NCBI RefSeq assembly: GCF_023073415.1
Contig: NZ_JADPJL010000012.1
Location: 186,001 to 250,000 of the forward strand
DNA length: 64,000 nt
Origin: Bradyrhizobium sp. 190
Lineage (GTDB): Bacteria; Pseudomonadota; Alphaproteobacteria; Rhizobiales; Xanthobacteraceae
Direction: 5' to 3'
Positions 11,342-19,529 of the stretch are shown here, piece by piece (the first letter of the stretch is position 1; the number at the start of each line of letters is the position of its first letter). A model generated the notes under the pieces. The model worked only from the letters and a program-made list of their open reading frames with translations. It was not told the origin of the DNA and did no database searches. The translations under genes and the position numbers were made by a program.

Positions 11342-11512
11342 CGAGATTACATCAGCATGAGGTGGGACAAGTTGCCGCGCCGGCGATGACTGTTTCGTGA
11401 CATCGCCAACGGCATGAATCGCCCTTGGGCGAGCCATTCTGCAGCATCTAACCTGAACGGTCGATGACTGCCATGATTTTGCCAGGGATCGTTCAGCTGC
11501 CGTTCGGATTGG

Positions 11513-11537
11513 GGAACCTAGTATCCGCCCTGTGGTT
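11513..11537 (+). promoter_or_regulatory. EcfG-like promoter variant (GGAAC-N16-GGTT)
   Basis: GGAAC at 11513-11517, exactly 16 nt, then GGTT at 11534-11537 (continuing AGC). Alphaproteobacterial EcfG sigma factors recognise GGAAC-N16/17-CGTT, so this copy has one mismatch in the -10 element. It lies 45 nt before the ATG of the Gly/Tyr-rich secreted protein. The same variant stands before the His-rich secreted protein at 47.2 kb. Confidence 0.45.
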
Positions 11538-11582
11538 AGCTATCTGAGGCCTGTCGGGCCAGCTTCCACGGAGGATGTCGAA

Positions 11583-11993
11583 ATGTTTGCGCGAAAGGGT
11601 TTGTTTTCATCGATCGGCCGCGCCGGCGCGGTGGCGACGGTTGTGGCGGTAGCGCTGACGGCAGTCGAGCCGTCGATGGCCTTCGCCGGCTCCGCGACGT
11701 CAGGCAAAGCCTCAGGCAACGGCGTCTCGGCGTCGACCGGGACCAGCGACGCGACCGATATCAGCGCGCGCCGCCGGCATTATCGCGGCGGCGGCGGTGG
11801 TGCCGCGGCAGCGGCGGCCTTTGCCGGCATCGTCGGCACTGGGCTCGCGATCGCGGCCACGCAGAACCGCCGCGACTACTACTATGACCGCGGCTACGGC
11901 TACTATGGCGGCGGCCCGGCCTATTACGGCGGCCCGACCTATTACTCGCCAGGCCCTTACTACGGCCGTAGGCACTACTACGGCGGCTGGTAA
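11583..11993 (+). CDS. Small secreted Gly/Tyr-rich protein, function unknown
   Basis: A 136-aa protein not assigned to a named family. The ATG at 11583 is chosen for the GGAGG 9 nt upstream. A signal peptide (about 1-37, ending MAFA) precedes a Ser/Thr/Gly-rich linker, the motif ISARRRHYRGGGG, a second Ala-rich hydrophobic stretch (about 77-97) and a C-terminal tail of repeated YYGG/PYY units. Similar proteins are frequent in Bradyrhizobium and are presumed envelope-associated. It is followed by a strong terminator and preceded by an EcfG-like promoter, so it is monocistronic and possibly stress-induced. Confidence 0.8.
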   Translation: MFARKGLFSSIGRAGAVATVVAVALTAVEPSMAFAGSATSGKASGNGVSASTGTSDATDISARRRHYRGGGGGAAAAAAFAGIVGTGLAIAATQNRRDYYYDRGYGYYGGGPAYYGGPTYYSPGPYYGRRHYYGGW

Positions 11994-12027
11994 ACGCGAC
12001 CGCTAAAATCGCAACCGTTAAAGATGA

Positions 12028-12059
12028 ATCCACCGGCCGCTCCGGCCGGTGGATTTTTT
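12028..12059 (+). terminator. Rho-independent terminator
   Basis: A 12-bp stem (12028-12039 with 12043-12054, 3-nt loop, ATCCACCGGCCG arm) is followed by a run of T to 12059. It stands 35 nt after the stop of the Gly/Tyr-rich secreted protein and ends that transcript. Confidence 0.9.
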
Positions 12060-12116
12060 ACGGTTGCAGGGCCGGCCGTTAACACGCTCGCCACGGCTTT
12101 GCATTAGGTTCAGAGA

Positions 12117-12596
12117 ATGAGTGATTCGCTCGAACGGCTTTATCAGGCTGTCATCGCGGCCAGGGATCTCGATCCGGCCACGTCGAGAACGGCCCGGCTG
12201 TTTCAGCGCGGCCCCTCCAAGATGGCCAAGAAGCTCGCCGAGGAAGCCATCGAAGTCGTCATCGACGCCGTCAACGGCAACACCGAGGCGGTGGTCCGCG
12301 AGAGTGCCGATCTGCTCTACAACCTGACCGTCCTGTGGGCTTCGGCCGGCGTGAAGCCGGAGGACGTCTGGCGCGAAATGGAGCGGCGCGAGGAAATGCT
12401 CGGCATCGCCGAGAAGCTGCCGAAGTCGGCGGTCAAAATGCCCAAAGTTCTGGCGAGCAAGGCGCTACCTGCCAAGGCGTTGCCCAAGACTTTGCCGAAG
12501 ACTTTGCCCAAGGAGTTGTCCAAGGCGACGGCGTCCCCCGCGGTTCGGCGGCGAATTGTCGCGCTGGAAGGCCGCTCCTCGCATAAACGGCACTAA
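12117..12596 (+). CDS. Phosphoribosyl-ATP diphosphatase-like protein (HisE/MazG fold)
   Basis: A 159-aa protein whose first 105 residues match HisE, which hydrolyses phosphoribosyl-ATP to phosphoribosyl-AMP in histidine synthesis. The metal-binding E-E-A-I-E helix and the later ESADLLYNL are present, as is the HisE continuation VLWASAGVKPEDVWREMERR. Beyond that, residues about 107-159 form an extra Lys/Ala/Pro-rich tail with tandem KALP/KTLPK units, absent from ordinary HisE (about 105 aa). It stands alone, away from other his genes, so it may be a paralogue rather than the pathway enzyme. Confidence 0.8.
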   Translation: MSDSLERLYQAVIAARDLDPATSRTARLFQRGPSKMAKKLAEEAIEVVIDAVNGNTEAVVRESADLLYNLTVLWASAGVKPEDVWREMERREEMLGIAEKLPKSAVKMPKVLASKALPAKALPKTLPKTLPKELSKATASPAVRRRIVALEGRSSHKRH

Positions 12597-12641
12597 TTCC
12601 TCTCCAATTCCGTCCTTTTCCGGCATGGACAAATCCGCCGC

Positions 12642-13241
12642 ATGATGGTTCATGCGGCCATGCTGAAACGGACCTACGACTGGTGCATCGACGCCGCTGA
12701 CAAGCCCTACGCGCTCTGGATCATGGCGGCCGTATCCTTCGCGGAAAGCTCGTTCTTCCCGATTCCGCCCGACATCATGCTGCTGCCGATGTCGTTGGCG
12801 CGGCCGAAGAAGGCATGGTGGTTCGCGACCGTCTGCACGATCTCTTCCGTCGCCGGCGGCGTGGTCGGATACGCGATCGGCGCGCTGCTCTACGATTCGA
12901 TCGGGCACTGGCTGATCACCCTTTACGGTCTCAGTGACAAGGTCGAGACCTTCCGAGCCTCTTATGCTGAATGGGGCGCGGTGATCATCCTGCTGAAGGG
13001 GCTGACGCCGATCCCCTACAAGCTCGTGACCATCACCTCGGGCTTCGCGGGCTACAATATCTGGCTGTTCATCCTGTGCTCCATCGTCGCGCGCGGCGGG
13101 CGCTTCTTCGTGGTCGCCGTCCTGCTCAACCGCTATGGCGACCAGATCCGGAGCGAGCTGGAAAAGCGGCTCGGCCTGTGGGTCGCCATCGGGGCCGTCG
13201 TGCTGGTGCTCGGTTTCGTCGTTGCGTTCAAGCTGATCTAG
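12642..13241 (+). CDS. YqaA/DedA-family (VTT domain) membrane protein
   Basis: A 199-aa inner-membrane protein of the YqaA branch of the DedA/SNARE-associated (VTT) superfamily. Visible are the FAESSFFPIPPDIMLLPMSLARP segment, GGVVGYAIGALLYDSIG, and the family GLTPIPYKLVTITSGFAGYNIWLFILCSIVARGGRF, with about four hydrophobic helices. Superfamily members move or scramble lipids such as undecaprenyl phosphate; the substrate of this subgroup is not settled. A second possible start is the ATG at 12660 (MLKRTYDW); neither has a clear ribosome site. Confidence 0.87.
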   Translation: MMVHAAMLKRTYDWCIDAADKPYALWIMAAVSFAESSFFPIPPDIMLLPMSLARPKKAWWFATVCTISSVAGGVVGYAIGALLYDSIGHWLITLYGLSDKVETFRASYAEWGAVIILLKGLTPIPYKLVTITSGFAGYNIWLFILCSIVARGGRFFVVAVLLNRYGDQIRSELEKRLGLWVAIGAVVLVLGFVVAFKLI

Positions 13242-13285
13242 CCGGGCTCTTTGCCGGGCTCGACCTTGAGGCTACGCTTCTTGAT

Positions 13286-13867
13286 ATGCCCGATCGAACT
13301 GGACATCTCTTCAATCTATTCGGGACGCAGCTCGCGACCTTCAGCCTTGGCTTGTCGATGCTGGTGATCGGTTCCGGCGCCGCCTGGCCGCAGGCCGCGC
13401 CTCCATCTACGCTCGGCCTGCAGTCGCCGGCCCAGCAACCGGTGCCGGCTCAGCCCGAGCCGCAGCAGATCGAACCGCCGCCGCGCGACGAGAATCCGGG
13501 TCTGATCAACGAGATCGGCAAGCTGTTCGAGAAATCCAAATCGCTGCTGCCGTCGCTGAAGAGCCCGAGCGAGACCATCGACGATTTCAACGCGCGGACC
13601 AAGGACGCCGGCGAAGGCCTGTCGAACATGGCAAAGCCCTCGACCATGGTGAGCGGGCGGGCGGCGTGTCTCGTGTCGGCCAACGGCGCACCGGACTGCA
13701 AGGCCGGCGCCGACCGGCTGTGCCAGAGCAAGGGCTACAAGGAAGGCAAGAGCCTCGACACCGATGCGGCCGAGAAATGCTCGCCGAAAGTGTACCTGCC
13801 GGGCTACAAGCGCCAGCCGGGCGACTGCAAGAACGAAAATTACGTGACGAGGGCGCTATGTCAGTAG
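13286..13867 (+). CDS. Secreted protein of unknown function
   Basis: A 193-aa hypothetical protein. It has an N-terminal hydrophobic stretch (about 18-38) that could be a signal peptide, then a Pro/Gln-rich linker and a C-terminal part with five cysteines (near RAACLVS, PDCKAG, RLCQSKGY, EKCSPK, GDCKNE) plus a terminal Cys-Gln. The cysteines suggest an oxidised periplasmic domain. The start at 13286 is the first ATG before the hydrophobic segment. I do not recognise a named family. It starts 44 nt after the YqaA gene. Confidence 0.7.
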   Translation: MPDRTGHLFNLFGTQLATFSLGLSMLVIGSGAAWPQAAPPSTLGLQSPAQQPVPAQPEPQQIEPPPRDENPGLINEIGKLFEKSKSLLPSLKSPSETIDDFNARTKDAGEGLSNMAKPSTMVSGRAACLVSANGAPDCKAGADRLCQSKGYKEGKSLDTDAAEKCSPKVYLPGYKRQPGDCKNENYVTRALCQ

Positions 13868-14040
13868 CAATCTCGCGGTAGCGCCAAAACGCAATACTTG
13901 ACACTGGAAAGATTGCCTTGTTGGTATGACGTACGGCATCTTTAGGGCCGTGATCCGGAATGGCGGATGCCAGACCTGCAAAGGGATCACGCGCCGAAAC
14001 CGTGCCGCGCTTTACGCAAACAGATTGAGGATCGCTTCGA

Positions 14041-15009
14041 ATGTCCATGCCCGCGCTGTTCAAGGGCCGCCTGTCGATACCCGTGATCGGGTCGCCATTG
14101 TTCATCATCTCCGTGCCCGATCTCGTGATCGCCCAGTGCAAGGCCGGCGTGGTCGGATCGTTTCCGGCGCTGAATGCGCGGCCGGCTTCGCTGCTCGACG
14201 AGTGGATCGCCCGGATCACCGAAGAACTCGCGGCTTACGACAAGGCCCATCCGGAGCGCCCGTCGGCACCGTTCGCGGTGAACCAGATCGTTCACAAGTC
14301 CAACAACCGGCTCGATCATGATCTGGCCGTCTGCGAGAAGTACAAGGTGCCGATGCTGATCACCTCGCTCGGCGCGCGCGAGGAGCTCAACAAGGCGGCG
14401 CACGACTGGGGCGGCATCGTCTTCCACGACGTGATCAACCAGAAATTCGCGCACAAGGCGGTCGAGAAGGGCGCCGACGGCCTGGTCTTGGTGGCGGCCG
14501 GCGCCGGCGGCCATGCCGGCACGATCTCGCCGCTCGCCTTCGTCGAGGAGACGCGCGCCTGGTTCGATGGACCGATCGCGCTGTCCGGCGCAATCGCCAA
14601 CGGCCGCGCGATCCGCGCGGCGCGCATTCTCGGCGCCGACTTCGCCTATATCGGCTCGGCCTTCATCGCGACCGAGGAAGCCAACGCGGCCGAAGGCTAC
14701 AAGGAGATGATCACGTCCTCGTCGGCGGAAGACATCGTCTATTCGAACCTGTTCACCGGCGTGCATGGCAATTACCTCAAGCCGTCGATCGTCAAGGCCG
14801 GCCTCAATCCCGACGACCTGCCGACCTCCGATCCCTCCAAAATGAGCTTCGGCACCGACGCCTCGGGCGAGCGCAACAAGCCGAAGGCGTGGAAGGAAAT
14901 CTGGGGCTCTGGTCAGGGTATCGGCGGCATCGGCAAGGTCATGCCGGCCGCTGAACTGATCGCGCGGTTCAAGAAGGAATATGACGAGGCGGTCGACCCC
15001 GCGCTGTGA
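14041..15009 (+). CDS. Nitronate monooxygenase family protein
   Basis: A 322-aa FMN-dependent TIM-barrel enzyme of the 2-nitropropane dioxygenase family, which oxidises alkyl nitronates; some relatives are enoyl reductases. Typical parts are SIPVIGSPLFIISVPDLVIAQCKAGVVGSFPALN, the flavin-binding GADGLVLVAAGAGGHAG with SPLAFVEETR, and ALSGAIANGRAIRAARILGADFAYIGSAFIAT. It is followed by an SDR and a thioesterase on the same strand. A paralogue sits at 23988-24971; the two share layout throughout. Confidence 0.9.
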   Translation: MSMPALFKGRLSIPVIGSPLFIISVPDLVIAQCKAGVVGSFPALNARPASLLDEWIARITEELAAYDKAHPERPSAPFAVNQIVHKSNNRLDHDLAVCEKYKVPMLITSLGAREELNKAAHDWGGIVFHDVINQKFAHKAVEKGADGLVLVAAGAGGHAGTISPLAFVEETRAWFDGPIALSGAIANGRAIRAARILGADFAYIGSAFIATEEANAAEGYKEMITSSSAEDIVYSNLFTGVHGNYLKPSIVKAGLNPDDLPTSDPSKMSFGTDASGERNKPKAWKEIWGSGQGIGGIGKVMPAAELIARFKKEYDEAVDPAL

Positions 15010-15054
15010 TGCGTCTTGCGGGGCGCGCCCCGTCGTGAAGGCGATGGAGGATCG

Positions 15055-15792
15055 ATGGCGGCCAGACAGGATCTGAGCGCGCATGTCGCGCTGGTGACGG
15101 GCGCGTCCCGCGGCATCGGTGCGGCGGTTGCGCTGGCGCTTGCGGAAGCCGGCGCCGCGGTTGCGGTGAATTACCGCGAGCGCGCGGAAGCCGCGGAGGC
15201 TGTCGTCGCCAGGGTCAAGGCCGGCGGCGGTCGCGCGACCGCGGTCGCGGCCGATGTCTCGCAGGCGGCGGCCGTGGCTGCGATGGTCGAACAGGTCGCA
15301 TCCGCGCTCGGCCCGATCGATATCCTCGTCAACAATGCCGGCGTCGCGATCGTGCGCGGCGTCGATGATTTGACCGAGGACGATTTCGACCGCACCATCG
15401 CGGTCAACCTGAAATCGGCGTTCCTGTGCACGCAGGCCGTTCTGCCCATGATGCGGGCGCGCCAATGGGGCCGGATCGTCAACATCTCGTCGGGTGCTGC
15501 ACGCGGCGCCGGCGCCATCGGCGTGCATTACAACGCCTCCAAGGCCGGCATGGAAGGATTGACGCGCGGGTACGCGGCGCGTCTCGTCAAGGAAGGCATC
15601 ACCGTCAACGCGGTGGCGCCGTCGTTGATCGCAACCGACATGATGGGCGGCCGGACCGATCTCGCCCGCAACATCCCGCTCGGCCGCATGGGCCAGGCCG
15701 AGGAAGTGGCGCAAGCCGTCGCGATGGTGCTCGGCAACGACTACATGACCGGACAGACCATCGTCCTCAATGGCGGCATGGCGTTCATTTGA
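15055..15792 (+). CDS. Short-chain dehydrogenase/reductase (FabG-like)
   Basis: A 245-aa NAD(P)-dependent oxidoreductase. The cofactor motif TGASRGIG is near residue 17, the structural NNAG motif near 94, and the catalytic Ser...Y-x-x-x-K set is visible as NISSGAARGAGAIGVHYNASKAG. The ending TGQTIVLNGGM is typical of FabG-like 3-oxoacyl reductases. The ATG at 15055 is chosen over 15016 because GGAGG precedes it by 4-5 nt. It starts 45 nt after the nitronate monooxygenase gene and is probably cotranscribed. Substrate unknown. Confidence 0.9.
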   Translation: MAARQDLSAHVALVTGASRGIGAAVALALAEAGAAVAVNYRERAEAAEAVVARVKAGGGRATAVAADVSQAAAVAAMVEQVASALGPIDILVNNAGVAIVRGVDDLTEDDFDRTIAVNLKSAFLCTQAVLPMMRARQWGRIVNISSGAARGAGAIGVHYNASKAGMEGLTRGYAARLVKEGITVNAVAPSLIATDMMGGRTDLARNIPLGRMGQAEEVAQAVAMVLGNDYMTGQTIVLNGGMAFI

Positions 15793-15917
15793 CGCATGTC
15801 GTCCTGCTCTCCGTCTCTTGCGAAATGCGCGGGGCGCGATCTGCCCGCCGCGGCCTCGACTCGTTGTGCCGGAGCAGGCAAGAAGCGGTTCCCTTTGATC
15901 GACAGGACCCCACACTA

Positions 15918-16691
15918 ATGGAAGCCATCTTTCGCGTTGACGGCAACGACGTCGTCACTAGCCCCTTTGCTGCGGGGCCATGGGACCCGAGCATGCAACA
16001 CGGCTCGCCGCCGGCGGCGCTGGTGGTGTGGGCGGCGGAGCGGATTGCGACGCCGGTCGCGATGCGCGTTGCGCGCGTGACGGTCGACCTGATGCGTCCC
16101 GTGCCGGTGGCGCCGCTGACCATCGAGAGCGAGGTGTTGCGCGAGGGGCGCAAGATCCAGCTCTGCGCGATCAGATTATTGGCCGGCGGCGTGGTCGTGG
16201 TCGGCGCGACCGTGCTGAAGATCAAGGTGCAGGCCCACGAACTGCCGCCCGAGGCGGCGATCCTGCCGATAGAGCTTCCGGGGCCGGATCAGTCGCGGGT
16301 CGAGCCCGCGGATTTTTCCTCCAGTCCATTCGTGACCGGCATGTCGCTGCGCGCCGCCCGCGGCCGGTTCGGCTCGCCCGGTCCCGGCGCGATCTGGTAC
16401 CGCGTCGACCGGTCGATCGTGGAAGGCGCGCCGGTATCGCAGGCGATGCGGGCGATGGCGGCGGCGGATTTCTGCAATGGTACCGCGGCCGTGCTGGACT
16501 TTCGCGAATGGACCTTTCTCAACGCCGACCTGACCGTGAATTTTTCGCGCGAGCCGGTCGGCGACTGGATCCTGCTCGATGCCGAATCCTGGATCGGTCC
16601 CGATGGCGCGGGGCTGGCCATGGCGCGGCTCGCCGATGAGCGCGGCTATTTCGGCCGCGCCATCCAGAGTCTGGTGATCGAGAAGCGCTGA
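15918..16691 (+). CDS. Thioesterase family protein (double hotdog, TesB-like)
   Basis: A 257-aa protein with two hotdog-type halves, as in TesB-like acyl-CoA thioesterases. The first half shows SMQHGSPPAALVVWAAER followed by VARVTVDLMRPVPVAPLTIESEVLREGRKIQ. The second shows WTFLNADLTVNFSREPVGDWILLDAESWIG and ends RGYFGRAIQSLVIEKR. The ATG at 15918 is the first plausible start after a 125-nt gap from the SDR gene. The set nitronate monooxygenase, SDR and thioesterase suggests acyl-CoA metabolism; that link is inference. Confidence 0.87.
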   Translation: MEAIFRVDGNDVVTSPFAAGPWDPSMQHGSPPAALVVWAAERIATPVAMRVARVTVDLMRPVPVAPLTIESEVLREGRKIQLCAIRLLAGGVVVVGATVLKIKVQAHELPPEAAILPIELPGPDQSRVEPADFSSSPFVTGMSLRAARGRFGSPGPGAIWYRVDRSIVEGAPVSQAMRAMAAADFCNGTAAVLDFREWTFLNADLTVNFSREPVGDWILLDAESWIGPDGAGLAMARLADERGYFGRAIQSLVIEKR

Positions 16692-16712
16692 GCGCAGACA
16701 GACGGCGTGGTG

Positions 16713-16739
16713 AAGCCGCGATCACAGGGATCGCGGCTT
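16713..16739. terminator. Hairpin between convergent genes
   Basis: An 11-bp stem (16713-16723 with 16729-16739, AAGCCGCGATC arm, 5-nt loop) lies between the thioesterase stop and the stop of the minus-strand binding protein. No T run follows on either strand, so termination is possible but not shown. Confidence 0.45.
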
Positions 16740-16744
16740 GCTGG

Positions 16745-18358
16745 TCATTCGAGTTCGAGCGGCTGGTAGCGTCCGCTCTCATCGAGCGCCGTGCCCCACA
16801 CCTTGTTCGAGGCCTGGTGCTCGGAGCGGCCGAAGCTCAGCTGGGTCCCGAGACCGAGGTCGAGATTGCGCATCGTCTCCAACGTGTCGATCAGCTTCTC
16901 CGTATCGATCTGCGGGCCGGTCCGCTTGATGCCCGCGATCAGGACATTGGCGGCGACATAGCCTTCGAACGAAACGTAGTCGGCCGCTTCGCCTGGGAAA
17001 TACTTGGCGAGCGCGTTCTTGTATTCGAGCACGGCGGATGAATAGCCCGACACCGCCGGCACCACCTGCGTCACGATCACGCCGTTGGTGTAGCGCGGTC
17101 CCAACAGCTTCAGTTCTTCGGCAAGCGCGGTGGAGCCGACGAACGAAACGTTGGAGTAGATCAAGCCGGGATAGGCTTCGCGCGTCTTCTCGATGAACCT
17201 TGCCGCGGCCCGGTAGGTCGCGACCATGACCACCGCCTTGATCGGCGGCTTCGCGAGCTTCAACTGATTGATGGCGTCGTCGACGTCCACGGTGTTTCGC
17301 GCATAGTTGAGCCGAAGGATGGCGCCGTCGTTGGCGCCCATGGAGCGGAACGCCTTCGCGACTCCTGCAAATCCGGAATCGCCGTACGAATCCTGCTGCG
17401 CAAAGACCGCGATCTGGCGCGGCTGCAGTCGGCGTATCTTGACGAGGTAACGAACGACCGCGTCGGTTTCCTGAACATAGCTGGCGCGATAATTGAAGAC
17501 GTAGCGATCCGGCGGATCGTTGCGCAGGATGTTGGAACCGGTGAAGGCCCCGAAGAACAGCATCCGGCGTTCGAGCGCGTAAGGGATCGCCACCGCCGCG
17601 GTCGGCGTGCCGACATTGCCGACGATGCCGAACACCTGGTCCTTTTCATAGAGCTGCTTCATGGCCTCGCCGGTGCGCGAAGGCTCGTAGCCGTCGTCGG
17701 CGGCGAACAATTTCAGCATCCGCCCATCCACGCCGCCGCTATCGTTGATCCGGTTGAAGGCGGTTTCGATGCCGAGTTTCATCTGGCGTCCCAGCTCGCG
17801 GGCCGAGCCGGAGAAGGGGGCGGCGATGCCGAAGCGGATTTCCTTTTCGCCGACGCCGCGCGGCAGCGGTCCGGCCGGCACGTTGGCCGTCGGCGCGGTC
17901 GCGGCATTCGCGGCGGTCGCCGCGGCGGCAGGCGACGGGCCGATCACGCTGGAGAGGCTCGGTCCGGAGATCGAGCGTTCGAGATCGGCAAGCTGTCGGT
18001 CGGCCCGGATGCAATCGATCTTGCCCGAGGTGACGGCGGCGCGTCCTTCGGAGACGGTGCGATCGAACGTCTGGGTAAGGTCAGAACGCTCCGCCTCGTT
18101 CGACGAGGCCTCCCGGATCACCTGTGAAAATTTGTCGACAATGGTCTGGATGCGGGGACGCGCAATGTCGCGGCAGGCCTGTGCCGAGCCGATCACAGGG
18201 CCGACGCGGCCGGCAAGGTCGCGCACGATCGTAATGTCGCCGGCGGCTTGCGCGCTGCCTGCGATGCCGAAGAGCATGGCTCCGGCCAACAAGGTGACGC
18301 GGAGCGAGGTCATGGCAGACCTTGAGAACAAGATCGCTGAAAGTCGGTTCTCGGGCAT
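16745..18358 (-). CDS. Leu/Ile/Val-type ABC substrate-binding protein with extra N-terminal region
   Basis: A 537-aa exported protein. After a signal peptide (about 18-38, ending AQA) there is an extra N-terminal region of about 130 residues containing two cysteines (AQACRD, KIDCIRADRQLADLE) and predicted helical character. A periplasmic binding domain of the branched-chain amino-acid type begins near residue 170 (EIRFGIAAPFSGSARELGRQMKLGIETAFNRIN). Ordinary family members are about 400 aa and lack the first part. GGAGGG before the ATG at 18358 fixes the start. No permease or ATPase genes adjoin it. It sits 19 nt downstream of a membrane-protein gene, probably one operon. Confidence 0.82.
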   Translation of the reverse strand: MPENRLSAILFSRSAMTSLRVTLLAGAMLFGIAGSAQAAGDITIVRDLAGRVGPVIGSAQACRDIARPRIQTIVDKFSQVIREASSNEAERSDLTQTFDRTVSEGRAAVTSGKIDCIRADRQLADLERSISGPSLSSVIGPSPAAAATAANAATAPTANVPAGPLPRGVGEKEIRFGIAAPFSGSARELGRQMKLGIETAFNRINDSGGVDGRMLKLFAADDGYEPSRTGEAMKQLYEKDQVFGIVGNVGTPTAAVAIPYALERRMLFFGAFTGSNILRNDPPDRYVFNYRASYVQETDAVVRYLVKIRRLQPRQIAVFAQQDSYGDSGFAGVAKAFRSMGANDGAILRLNYARNTVDVDDAINQLKLAKPPIKAVVMVATYRAAARFIEKTREAYPGLIYSNVSFVGSTALAEELKLLGPRYTNGVIVTQVVPAVSGYSSAVLEYKNALAKYFPGEAADYVSFEGYVAANVLIAGIKRTGPQIDTEKLIDTLETMRNLDLGLGTQLSFGRSEHQASNKVWGTALDESGRYQPLELE

Positions 18359-18377
18359 GGTCAGCCCTCCGTCTGGA

Positions 18378-18929
18378 TTATGGGTTGGTGCGTTGTGGTG
18401 TGGCCGGATCCGGCTTCTCGCGCCACTGCATGAACTGCTTGAGCAATTGGCTGTCCTGCTCGGACGCCGCCGGAGCGCTCGGCGGGGTGGAGGCGAGAAG
18501 GGCCTGGAACTCGTTGATCGCAGGCTTTGGCGAAGCCTCGGTGGACTGGAACAGCGCGCTCTTGATCGACTGCGCGACGTTGGAGAACGTCGACGTCGAC
18601 GCCTCACCATCGCCCTGCCGCGAGCCGGGCACGGCGACGACGAAGAACAGCGCCACGAGAGCCGCGACGCCGATGGCGGCGGCGAAGCGTGCCGCGACGG
18701 TCCACAATGCCTTCTTCGACTCCAGGCCGGGTTCGTGCATCAGCTCGGGATCGAGGGGATGGCGCAGCGCATCGGATACTGCGCTCTCGAGCTGGGAGTC
18801 GAAGGACACAGGAGAAAACGGCGTTTCGGGGCTTGCACCGCGCATCGCGGACCGCTCACGTAACGAGCGCGGCGCGTAGTACAGGGGATCGCGGGGATTG
18901 AGATGCTCCTGCTCACTCACACTACTCAT
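18378..18929 (-). CDS. Single-pass membrane protein of unknown function
   Basis: A 183-aa hypothetical protein. The ATG at 18929 follows GGGAG at suitable distance; the longer frame to 19310 is not supported. An acidic soluble N-terminus (about 1-75) is followed by one hydrophobic helix (about 78-102, ALWTVAARFAAAIGVAALVALFFVV) and a Ser/Thr/Pro-rich periplasmic tail ending QLLKQFMQWREKPDP. It precedes the Leu/Ile/Val-type binding protein by 19 nt, so the two may work together. I recognise no family. Confidence 0.7.
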   Translation of the reverse strand: MSSVSEQEHLNPRDPLYYAPRSLRERSAMRGASPETPFSPVSFDSQLESAVSDALRHPLDPELMHEPGLESKKALWTVAARFAAAIGVAALVALFFVVAVPGSRQGDGEASTSTFSNVAQSIKSALFQSTEASPKPAINEFQALLASTPPSAPAASEQDSQLLKQFMQWREKPDPATPQRTNP

Positions 18930-19465
18930 GCGCTTACTCCCTATGGCGCTCGGCGGATTAGCACTTGGCGAATTGGTTGGCGACGACGAAACGGCTGCGG
19001 ACGTATTGGACAGGAGTTCCAGCTCATGGAGGAGGTGCGCGGAGGAATCCACATCCGCTCTCCACCCAGCGCTAAGTTTGGTCGGAGGATTTGAATCAAA
19101 TTGTGGATCGTCGTCCCTCCGTCCGACGCCACCTGTCTGCGAGATCATATCTCGCGACCACACCATCCCCACGGCTTCCACTGCCTTAGTCCCCTGTCGG
19201 CAAATGTCCGTCTGCCCGACGGAACGAGCTGCCAGACCCAGGGAGTCCGCCAGCCACACATAAGTTTGTTGGAACCGCGCGAGGACTAATTTAGGTCGGA
19301 AACGTGACAAAAGTAAGTTGAGCTTCTGTTAACTACAACTCGAGAGACCCTTGTTTGCAAAGGCTTTGGCGCGCATCAGCCGCGATCAGCAGCAAGAATC
19401 GGCCACAAATGCGCCGGATTCGCCGCATCTTACGCGCTTTTCTGCGCGCAACGCGCGCTGTCGCA
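18930..19465. other. Long intergenic region upstream of minCDE and the 18.9-kb membrane gene
   Basis: More than 500 nt without a convincing gene. It separates two divergent transcripts and becomes AT-richer toward minC. It contains a GTTAAC at 19328-19333 and one short GCGCGCAACGCGCGC palindrome-like stretch near 19444-19458. Apart from the CtrA box that follows it at 19466, I see no further recognised site. Confidence 0.5.
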
Positions 19466-19482
19466 TTAATTACTCGTTAACC
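19466..19482 (+). promoter_or_regulatory. CtrA-binding box upstream of minC
   Basis: TTAA (19466-19469), seven bases, TTAACC (19477-19482) is an exact full-length CtrA box (TTAA-N7-TTAAC). It ends 47 nt before the minC ATG. A further half-site TTAACC lies at 19497-19502. CtrA control of min genes is known in rhizobia (Sinorhizobium), which makes a functional site likely. Confidence 0.75.
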
Positions 19483-19529
19483 AAGTTCGCCGATTGTTAA
19501 CCATTCAATAAGAAAGGCGAGTCGAACAC

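Noticed and set aside
13987..15915. 642-aa minus-strand open frame
   Set aside because: Antisense to the nitronate monooxygenase and SDR genes, both of which have clear motifs on the plus strand.
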